From Bacilli bacterium (GTDB taxonomy: Bacteria; Bacillota_I; Bacilli_A; RF39; UBA660), in contig SKIH01000040.1 of assembly GCA_007116525.1 (NCBI GenBank), positions 1-13,816 of the forward strand: 13,816 nt of DNA. The letters run 5' to 3'. Each line of letters starts with the position of its first letter. The stretch's first letter is position 1. Under the pieces are notes generated by a model. It ran no database searches. It was not told the origin of the DNA and saw only the letters and a program-made list of their open reading frames with translations. Of the stretch, positions 9,001-13,769 are shown piece after piece. A program made the position numbers and the translations under genes.

Positions 9001-9230
9001 CAATTAATAGAAAAAGAAATGAAGTAGAGGTTGTTTTGGAAAAAGATACTCATCAAAATATTCAAATGGACGAACTTTTTCATTGTTTATATGATGTTGA
9101 AAATAACATAAAAATAAAAAGTAGAGGAAGTCAGGTTTTGATAGTTTTTAATAAAGAAGAGAGCTCAAAACATCATGTTTATTTATTGCTTGATATATTA
9201 GAGTGTATAGTTAATAGCAAAACAACTTGA
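6024..9230 (+). CDS. mfd: Transcription-repair coupling factor Mfd
   Basis: ATP-driven translocase that removes RNA polymerase stalled at DNA lesions and recruits UvrA. ATG at 6024 follows AGGAGGTG (6011-6018). Domains in order: N-terminal UvrB-homology region (YILDVFPVDFENPVRVEFFG, about 169-188); RNA-polymerase interaction domain (GDYVVHELYGIGVYKGI, starting near 400); RecA-like motor with Walker A GDVGFGKTE (about 549-557), LIIDEEQRFGV (about 648-658) and LSATPIPRT; second motor lobe with TTIIETGIDIPN and QLRGRVGRSDK; the translocation segment FSALGSGLSVSVRDLSLRGAG; and a C-terminal D7 domain (about 930-1065). At 1068 residues it is around 100 shorter than typical Mfd, and the shortening lies ahead of the polymerase-binding domain. 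It ends with TGA, which overlaps the -35 of the next promoter. Confidence 0.97.
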   Translation: MFKDIFDKIEDNVNLVGLTEELKSIYISSYMLKKEGVNIVYVKNKLYDVNKSYNSLSYHFENTFMYPIEDMNLRKIDMASPELKTIRIETVNSIKKNPNNNIVITNLTGYLKTISSLRDIEKNTITLENNNRELEDLTKELINLGYNKENFVNQTGDFSIKGYILDVFPVDFENPVRVEFFGDEIVSIREFDLDSQKSIRTIEQVKILPNKEIFGTKTLSESLDNVVVVFDDIKNLEKTYSKNIETDLNYYDNEFIKNYSKETKKINFSPFEDGLFENRQIFDSSENYFLKTKDDENLKNLFSRLEEGYKIILCIDSEEKARKLYNKLSLNSDKFILTNELKIYKEKINIIYKKISEGFTIGKLMVLNYNELIGVKQNIKNYKTKFKVGKKIKTLDELNVGDYVVHELYGIGVYKGIKTIMKKEVLKDFIQIEYKNNDKVYIPVEKIDYINKYASADTKAVKINKIGSSEWSKTKLKAQNRAKKVAYDLINLYATREQEIGYSFPEDDEYQTEFEKEFSFVPTIDQVKATEEIKRDMELAKPMDRLLCGDVGFGKTEVAFRAIYKAVSSSKQAMILCPTTILSRQHYANARERFSLQPVSFAILNRFTTDKEAKYILKKFSEGKMDVLIGTHRILSDDVVPKDLGLLIIDEEQRFGVNHKEKIKTLKKGVDVLSLSATPIPRTVQMTMSGMRNLSKIETPPNNRYPVQTYVVEEDYDLIKNAIYNEVSRGGQAFILNNDIKSMNLVKEKLLKVMPDIKIQLVHGKMNKHEIENAMTSFSKREFDILLCTTIIETGIDIPNVNTLIILDSENFGLSQLYQLRGRVGRSDKVAYCYLTYKKSRILSEIATKRLKIIKDFSALGSGLSVSVRDLSLRGAGDIIGSEQSGFISTVGVDLFMKMLAEEVSKLKGEEKTLTQTIEKPPIIDVDTHIFPDFDENTKVEVHRRINEIDSYDKLEEVKLELEDRFGKLDEEIIIYMNEELLERKAMDLGISTINRKRNEVEVVLEKDTHQNIQMDELFHCLYDVENNIKIKSRGSQVLIVFNKEESSKHHVYLLLDILECIVNSKTT

Positions 9231-9256
9231 ATAATAAAAAATAATATGGTAGTATA
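9227..9256 (+). promoter_or_regulatory. Promoter of the T-box/dUTPase-MetRS transcript
   Basis: The -35 is TTGAAT (9227-9232), then 17 bases, then TAGTAT (9250-9255) preceded by TGG, which gives an extended -10. The -35 overlaps the mfd stop codon. The same ten bases TGGTAGTATA recur in the promoter at 11562-11571. The start of transcription would be near 9262, just ahead of the T-box stem I. Confidence 0.6.
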
Positions 9257-9261
9257 TACTC

Positions 9262-9482
9262 ACATTTAAAAGTTTTGAAGGAGAGAAGACTTATTGAAGC
9301 TTATAGAGAGTTAGCGCAAGGTGAAAGCTAATAGTGGATGAAGTTTAAATGGCTCTGGAACTGACTATTTGAAATTAATTTAAAATGGTACGTTTAATAC
9401 GCGTTAAGTATTAGAGGCAGTTTATTCTGTGAATTAAGGTGGTACCACGTAATCACGTCCTTATTTAGGGCGTGATTTTTTA
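9262..9482 (+). promoter_or_regulatory. T-box riboswitch leader, methionine (AUG specifier)
   Basis: Senses uncharged tRNA-Met and allows read-through into the synthetase gene. Stem I base pairs AGTT 9271-9274 with AACT 9359-9362, and AGAG 9282-9285 with CTCT 9353-9356. Above them lies the specifier loop with ATG at 9349-9351 followed by a purine, closed by ACTT 9289-9292 pairing with AAGT 9341-9344. The conserved distal loop is GGTGAAAGC (9320-9328), inside the TTAGC/GCTAA hairpin. Stem III is AATAC/GTATT (9396-9400 and 9408-9412). The T-box proper is AAGGTGGTACCACG (9436-9449). Its bulge TGGT (9440-9443) would pair with discriminator A plus CCA, which suits tRNA-Met. The antiterminator pairs AAGG 9436-9439 with CCTT 9459-9462 and ACG 9447-9449 with CGT 9456-9458, and is mutually exclusive with the terminator. 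Confidence 0.93.
9451..9481 (+). terminator. T-box attenuator terminator
   Basis: Stem AATCACGTCC (9451-9460) pairs with GGGCGTGATT (9468-9477) over 10 bp with one G-U, loop TTATTTA, then a run of Ts. The 5' arm shares CGTCC with the antiterminator, so the two structures exclude each other. By default it should stop transcription when tRNA-Met is charged. Confidence 0.9.
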
Positions 9483-9498
9483 GTTAGGAGGTATAATT

Positions 9499-11556
9499 AT
9501 GGAAAGATTTTTTGAAAAAATAAGTTTTGAACAATTTAAAGTGGATATAGTAGAAGATCCAGCGTTATATGGTGATTTGAAAACGCCTAAAAGAGGAACA
9601 AAAAATAGTGCAGGATATGATTTTTTTAGTCCGGTTGATATTGAAATAATGCCGGGACGAACTTTTATGGTACCTACAGGAATAAAAGCTTCTATGTTAG
9701 AGGATGAAGTTTTACAGCTATATATTAGAAGTAGTCTAGGAATTAAGAAAAACATAGTGCTATCGAATCAAGTCGGAATCGTGGATAGTGATTACTATAA
9801 TAATGAAAAAAATGAAGGTCATATTTTTATTGGACTAAGAAATATCGGTAAAGAACCATTTATTTTAGAAAAAGGAATGTCCTTTGCTCAAGGTGTATTT
9901 ACTAAGTTTCTAAAAGTGAGTAATGAGGTGGAAACAATGAAAGAAAGAATTGGTGGAATTGGGAGCACTAGCGAAAAAACTGAAAATAAATTTTATATTT
10001 CAACAGCAATAGCGTATGCTACGACAAAACCACATATAGGAAATACTTATGAAATAGTTCTTGCAGATGCAATAGCAAGGTTTAAAAGAGAATTAGGATA
10101 TGATGTTTATTTTCAAACTGGTTCAGATGAACATGGTCAAAAAGTAGAGGAAAAAGCAAAAGAAGAGGGACTGCCTCCTCAAAAATATGTTGATGATGTT
10201 AGTTTAGAAATCAGAAGAGTATATGATGTAATGAATACCAGCTATGATAAGTTTGTTAGAACAACAAATCCAGGACATAAGAAAGCGGTTTCTAATATCT
10301 TCAAAAAACTTTATGAAAACGGGGATATTTACAAAGATAAATACGAAGGCCTATATTGCAAACCTTGTGAATCTTTTTATACAAAAAGCCAAGTTGAGGA
10401 TAATAAGTGCCCAGAATGTAATAGGGAATTATCTGTAGTAAGTGAAGAAGCATACTTCTTTAAATTATCTAAATATCAAGAGAAGTTATTAGAACATATT
10501 GATAAAAACGAAAACTTTATTAAGCCAGACTCTAGAAAAAACGAAATAGTAAACTTTATAAAACAAGGGTTAGAAGACCTTTGTGTATCTAGAACAACAT
10601 TTGATTGGGGTGTACCTGTAGAGTTTGAAGAAGGGCATGTTGTTTATGTTTGGATTGATGCTCTTAGCAACTATATTACATTTTTGGGATATGATCCATA
10701 TAAAGAATATAGTGAAGATTTTAAAAAGTTTTGGCCTGCCGATGTGCATTTAATAGGTAAGGATATTACAAGGTTTCATGCAATTTATTGGCCATCGATT
10801 TTGATGTCTTTAGGTATTGAACTTCCAAAACAAATATTTGGACACCAATTTGTGCTATCAAACGGTGATAAAATAAGTAAATCTTTAGGGAACCATATTT
10901 ATGCAGATGATTTAGTTAAATATTTTGGTGTTGATGTAGTTAGATACTTTTTATTGAATGAAATACCATATGCATCAGATGGAAGCATATCTTATGAACT
11001 TGTAATAGAGAGAAACAACTCTGATCTATCGAATGTATTAGGGAATTTAGTAAATAGAACAGTAGCAATGTATCATAAATACTTTGATGGTGTCGTAGTT
11101 GAAGGAAACACTTATGATGAAATAGATGAGGAATTAAAATCTGTTGTCTTGTCTGCTAAAGAAAAAACAATAAATGAAATAGAACAATTTAAAGTTTCAA
11201 ATTCGTTGAAAGAAGTATTTAAAATATTTAATAGGGCTAACAAATATATCGATGAGACTACGCCTTGGATTTTAGCTAAAAATGAAGCAGATAATGACAG
11301 ATTGGCTGTTGTTTTATATAATTTGTTAGAATCTATAAGACATGGTGCGATTTTATTAAAGCCGTATTTGCCTGAAACTTCTAAAAAAATTCTAGAACAA
11401 ATTAATACAAGTAACGATTCATTTGAATCTTTGAAGACTTTTGATGGGGTTGATTTTGGTACTAAATTGAAAGAAGCAACGCCATTATTTGAAAGATTTG
11501 ATAAAGAATTGAAGTTAAAAGAAATTAATTTAGACCAAACTATTGACAATAATTAA
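9499..11556 (+). CDS. metG: Fusion protein: trimeric-type dUTPase + methionyl-tRNA synthetase
   Basis: A single 685-codon frame starting at ATG 9499 after AGGAGGT (9486-9492). Residues 1-157 form a complete dUTPase that would hydrolyse dUTP to dUMP and PPi: motif 1 SAGYD (37-41), motif 2 RSSLG (77-81), motif 3 GIVDSDYY (93-100) with catalytic Asp, motif 4 KGMSFAQG (125-132), motif 5 RIGGIGST (150-157). After about six linker residues MetRS begins (FYISTAIAYATTKPHIGN, 165-182). It has HIGN instead of HIGH (179-182), TGSDEHGQK (207-215), a zinc knuckle of C287/C290/C304/C307, SRTTFDWG (364-371), VYVWIDALSNY (383-393), KISKS (458-462) and an anticodon helix bundle with NKYIDETTPWILA. No C-terminal Trbp111/EMAPII-like tRNA-binding domain is present. 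Expression is governed by the Met T-box. An internal start at 9937 could give free MetRS. Both domain identities are very secure; the fusion as a protein is inferred from the open frame. Confidence 0.96.
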   Translation: MERFFEKISFEQFKVDIVEDPALYGDLKTPKRGTKNSAGYDFFSPVDIEIMPGRTFMVPTGIKASMLEDEVLQLYIRSSLGIKKNIVLSNQVGIVDSDYYNNEKNEGHIFIGLRNIGKEPFILEKGMSFAQGVFTKFLKVSNEVETMKERIGGIGSTSEKTENKFYISTAIAYATTKPHIGNTYEIVLADAIARFKRELGYDVYFQTGSDEHGQKVEEKAKEEGLPPQKYVDDVSLEIRRVYDVMNTSYDKFVRTTNPGHKKAVSNIFKKLYENGDIYKDKYEGLYCKPCESFYTKSQVEDNKCPECNRELSVVSEEAYFFKLSKYQEKLLEHIDKNENFIKPDSRKNEIVNFIKQGLEDLCVSRTTFDWGVPVEFEEGHVVYVWIDALSNYITFLGYDPYKEYSEDFKKFWPADVHLIGKDITRFHAIYWPSILMSLGIELPKQIFGHQFVLSNGDKISKSLGNHIYADDLVKYFGVDVVRYFLLNEIPYASDGSISYELVIERNNSDLSNVLGNLVNRTVAMYHKYFDGVVVEGNTYDEIDEELKSVVLSAKEKTINEIEQFKVSNSLKEVFKIFNRANKYIDETTPWILAKNEADNDRLAVVLYNLLESIRHGAILLKPYLPETSKKILEQINTSNDSFESLKTFDGVDFGTKLKEATPLFERFDKELKLKEINLDQTIDNN
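9925..9939 (+). promoter_or_regulatory. Putative internal ribosome binding site and start for free MetRS
   Basis: GAGGTG (9925-9930) matches the anti-Shine-Dalgarno consensus over six bases and lies six bases ahead of ATG 9937-9939, which is in frame with the fusion (residue M147). Initiation here would give a 539-residue MetRS with the short leader M-K-E-R-I-G-G-I-G-S-T ahead of its catalytic domain. The bases also encode N-E-V-E of the dUTPase, so chance cannot be excluded. Confidence 0.5.
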
Positions 11557-11570
11557 TTTTTTGGTAGTAT
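11543..11570 (+). promoter_or_regulatory. Promoter of the Gre-family gene
   Basis: Consensus -35 TTGACA (11543-11548), 16 bases, then TAGTAT (11565-11570) with a TGG extension. The -35 lies inside the last codons of the MetRS gene (I-D-N-N). The TGGTAGTATA block is identical to that of the promoter at 9247-9256. Confidence 0.65.
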
Positions 11571-11594
11571 ACAACGTGCAAGGAGATGAAAGAA

Positions 11595-12152
11595 ATGAAA
11601 GAAAATAAAGAAATTTTTTATGATGTAACTGACGAAGAAAAGCTGAAATTAGAAAAACAGATTAACGAGCTTGTAATTTCAATCAAAGAAAAAAAAGCTG
11701 ACAGAAATGATCACAAAAGTTGTGTAGGTGATTTTTCTAGCGCATTAGACGGAGAATCTATTGTATATGCAAATGATTTAGGTTTATTGTACGCTAGATT
11801 AAATAGATTATTAAATCTTAAAAACATAACTAGAATTATGCCAGCAGAAGACATTGAAGAAAAAATAAGTCTTCTAGATATTGTTGGAGTTGAATATGAA
11901 GATGGTGAAGTGGAGAAGTATCAAATTGTTTTTGGTGCAGATGACGCTTTAGACTCTAATGTTGAAGAGGATGGTTTTTATAAAACAACGCTACAATCAA
12001 GAATAGGGACTAGTTTATTTGGAAAAAAAGAAGGCGATACTGTTGAAGGGTTTATAAATTGTAAAATAGTGTCTATTGAAAGAATGATTGAAAAAGTCGA
12101 TATATTAGAAGAAGTTAATGAAGCAGAAGAAATTGGTAAAAAAGTTAGATAA
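11595..12152 (+). CDS. Divergent GreA/GreB-family transcription factor
   Basis: 185 residues from ATG 11595. This start is preferred to the ATG at 11586 because AAGGAG (11580-11585) directly abuts the latter and is correctly spaced only for 11595. The N-terminal half (about 12-80) is a helical hairpin typical of Gre factors that insert into the RNA polymerase secondary channel. The C-terminal half (about 88-160) is an FKBP-like Gre domain: KISLLDIVGVEYEDGEVEKYQIVFGADDA, then SRIGTSLFGKKEGDTV, close to the conserved SPIARALIGKKEGDEV. The tip departs from the GreA pattern GDLSENAEY: here it reads GDFSSALDGESIVYAND (45-61), with several acidic residues but not the usual D-x-x-E arrangement. A charged C-terminal tail follows. 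It has its own promoter and terminator. It may be a cleavage factor or an inhibitory Gfh1-like paralogue; sequence alone does not decide. Confidence 0.75.
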   Translation: MKENKEIFYDVTDEEKLKLEKQINELVISIKEKKADRNDHKSCVGDFSSALDGESIVYANDLGLLYARLNRLLNLKNITRIMPAEDIEEKISLLDIVGVEYEDGEVEKYQIVFGADDALDSNVEEDGFYKTTLQSRIGTSLFGKKEGDTVEGFINCKIVSIERMIEKVDILEEVNEAEEIGKKVR

Positions 12153-12167
12153 TTCTAACTTTTTTTT
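12143..12167 (+). terminator. Rho-independent terminator after the Gre-family gene
   Basis: AGTTAGA (12143-12149) pairs with TCTAACT (12154-12160) around the loop TAAT, followed by an uninterrupted T run to 12167. The gene's stop codon TAA (12150-12152) is the terminator loop. Confidence 0.85.
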
Positions 12168-12168
12168 A

Positions 12169-12177
12169 TGTTATAAT
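12169..12177 (+). promoter_or_regulatory. Extended -10 promoter of tatD
   Basis: A perfect TATAAT (12172-12177) preceded by TGT, forming an extended -10. There is no good -35 at 17 bases, since that region is terminator sequence. Transcription would begin near 12184, only about 12 bases before the ATG, giving a very short leader. Confidence 0.6.
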
Positions 12178-12195
12178 TACTAATAGGTGATAAAT

Positions 12196-12954
12196 ATGAA
12201 TAAATTTATAGATTCTCATGCACATATTCTAAGAGAGTATTATCCAAGGGATAAAAACGAGGTTATAAAAAATAGTGAAAATACAATAATTATTATAAAC
12301 GGCGTGGATCTAGAGTCTAACAAAGAAATACTAAAAACAATAATAAAGAATGATAATACTTATGGTGCACTCGGAATTCACCCAACAGAAGTGAATGATT
12401 ATGAATTAAGTGATTTAGAAAGCGTTTTTGAAAGCTTGGATAATGATAAAATAATAGCAGTTGGGGAAACAGGATTGGATCTTTATTGGAACAAAGACAA
12501 TTTTGAAAAGCAAAAAGAGTTTTTTGTTAAACATATAGAAAAGGCAATTGAACATAATTTGCCGGTAATAATACATAGCAGAAATGCTGAAGAAGAAGTG
12601 TATGAAATTATAAAAGGGTATAAAGATTTAAAAAGTATACTTCATTGTTATGGTGGAAACTTAGAGACTGCCCAAAAATTTGTTAAATTAGGTTCATTAA
12701 TAGGTATAGGCGGGGTTGTTACTTTTAAAAATTCCTATCAGTTGCAAGAAATTGTAAAAAAGATTAATATAAATAATCTAATAACTGAAACTGATAGTCC
12801 ATATCTTTCTCCAGAGCCATATCGAGGCAAAAGAAATGAACCTAAAAATGTTGAATATATAGTTGAAAAAATAGCTGAAATAAAAGGTGAAAAGCCGAAT
12901 AAAATCAAAGAATTGATATATAACAACTTTGTTCGAGAGTTTGACTTAAAATAA
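12196..12954 (+). CDS. tatD: TatD-family metal-dependent DNase
   Basis: TIM-barrel metal-dependent hydrolase of 252 residues; family members are 3'-5' exonucleases implicated in DNA repair and RNA quality control. ATG at 12196 is chosen because AGGTGA (12185-12190) is spaced five bases from it; the in-frame GTG at 12187 lies inside that site. Metal ligands are all visible: H8 and H10 (DSHAH), E91 (VGETGLDLYW), H127 (PVIIHSRNAEEE), H150 (ILHCYGG) and D200 (TETDSPYL). GIHPTEV (60-66) and the C-terminal LSPEPYRGKRNEP segment are family hallmarks. Order metG-tatD-G5/3D gene follows B. subtilis metS-yabD-yabE, except that the Gre gene is inserted. Its last codons contain a possible -35 for the next gene. 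Confidence 0.95.
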   Translation: MNKFIDSHAHILREYYPRDKNEVIKNSENTIIIINGVDLESNKEILKTIIKNDNTYGALGIHPTEVNDYELSDLESVFESLDNDKIIAVGETGLDLYWNKDNFEKQKEFFVKHIEKAIEHNLPVIIHSRNAEEEVYEIIKGYKDLKSILHCYGGNLETAQKFVKLGSLIGIGGVVTFKNSYQLQEIVKKININNLITETDSPYLSPEPYRGKRNEPKNVEYIVEKIAEIKGEKPNKIKELIYNNFVREFDLK

Positions 12955-12983
12955 GGGTTATGCTAACATTTAATTATCATAAC
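12941..12983 (+). promoter_or_regulatory. Possible promoter of the 3D-domain gene with an overlapping hairpin
   Basis: TTGACT (12941-12946, inside the end of tatD), 17 bases, then TAACAT (12964-12969) with a TGC extension. An imperfect inverted repeat overlaps it: GTTATG (12957-12962) with CATAAC (12978-12983), followed by only four Ts. This hairpin could be a weak tatD terminator. The two readings are not exclusive, and both are modestly supported. Confidence 0.4.
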
Positions 12984-13005
12984 TTTTATGATGTAGAGGT
13001 GAAAA

Positions 13006-13707
13006 ATGAGTATATTTTTATTGGACCTTTTATCTAAATGGGTAAGCATAATATTGGTAACAATAGTATCGATTATTCCGTTTAGTATTTCTGAATCTTC
13101 TTATGAGATTGAAAGAAATAACGACATGATTTTGTCGGTTAAAACGAAGATAGTTGAAAAGGAAATTGATTATCAATATTCATCAAAAATTACAAATAAC
13201 ATAACTAAAACTATTGAAGAAGGTCAACATGGGATAATATATATAGACAGAGAAACTAATGAAGAATTAAAAGTAAGAAAAATGGAACCTAAAAAATTGC
13301 TAGTAGGAACTGGAAGAAATGGAAATTATACTGGTGTTTTGACTGGGTATGGTCCTGATTGCCCAGGGTGTAGTCCTGTAGGTAATGTTGCGTGTAGAAC
13401 GCGTGAACGTAGAGCGCATAGTCTTATAAATGATGGTCTTTATTATGATGACAAAGATTATGGCGAATTAAGAATTGTGGCCGCTAGTTTAAATGCTTTT
13501 CCATGCGGTACAGTTGTAAAAGTAAATAACGGAGTTTTAGATTCGTTTGATGCTATTGTATTAGATACTGGTGCAACAATGAGAAAGTCATGGAATGAAG
13601 AAAGAACTGTGTGGATGGATTTAGCATTTAACACTCAAGCAGAAGCTGCGCGTGGAAATGCTACTAGTTACAATACAAAATATAATGTTCAAAGATGGGG
13701 ATGGTAA
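13006..13707 (+). CDS. Membrane-anchored G5/3D-domain cell-wall protein (YabE-like)
   Basis: 233 residues. A hydrophobic N-terminal segment (about 12-28, WVSIILVTIVSIIPFSI) is a signal anchor or uncleaved signal peptide. Residues about 48-103 resemble a short, diverged G5 domain: EKEIDYQY, EEGQHGIIYIDRETNEELKV and the closing LLVGTG. The 3D domain follows (about 108-215), a double-psi-barrel fold related to lytic transglycosylases, with conserved aspartates in FDAIVLDTGA (D182, D187) and WMDLAF (D205), and LNAFPCGTVVKV before them. Cysteines at 119, 122, 130 and 167 sit in CPGC, VAC and FPCG. Position after metG-tatD matches B. subtilis yabE, a G5-3D protein, though this one is much shorter. 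The start has AGAGGTGA upstream. It probably acts on peptidoglycan outside the membrane, which would imply a cell wall; the substrate is inferred. Confidence 0.85.
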   Translation: MSIFLLDLLSKWVSIILVTIVSIIPFSISESSYEIERNNDMILSVKTKIVEKEIDYQYSSKITNNITKTIEEGQHGIIYIDRETNEELKVRKMEPKKLLVGTGRNGNYTGVLTGYGPDCPGCSPVGNVACRTRERRAHSLINDGLYYDDKDYGELRIVAASLNAFPCGTVVKVNNGVLDSFDAIVLDTGATMRKSWNEERTVWMDLAFNTQAEAARGNATSYNTKYNVQRWGW

Positions 13708-13720
13708 GCATCCTTTTTTT
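13699..13720 (+). terminator. Rho-independent terminator after the 3D-domain gene
   Basis: GGATG (13699-13703) pairs with CATCC (13709-13713) around GTAAG, extendable by a G-U pair, followed by seven Ts. The 5' arm encodes the last tryptophan region, and the stop codon TAA (13705-13707) is in the loop. Confidence 0.8.
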
Positions 13721-13721
13721 C

Positions 13722-13750
13722 TTGTTTGTTATTGATATATCTAGTATAAT
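13722..13750 (+). promoter_or_regulatory. Promoter of the last, partial gene
   Basis: TTGTTT (13722-13727), 17 bases, then a perfect TATAAT (13745-13750), directly after a terminator and 20 bases ahead of the next ATG. Confidence 0.6.
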
Positions 13751-13769
13751 TACTTAACGGAGTGATATT

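Noticed and set aside
9940..10000. The dUTPase-MetRS junction as a sequencing frameshift artefact
   Set aside because: No homopolymer run lies at the junction and both sides are in the same frame with intact motifs. A merge by error would need the loss of a dUTPase stop as well as an in-frame join. It cannot be fully excluded without reads.
10244..10438. A 64-codon plus-strand frame inside the MetRS region
   Set aside because: Out of frame with a clearly conserved synthetase domain (zinc knuckle), with no family resemblance and no ribosome binding site.
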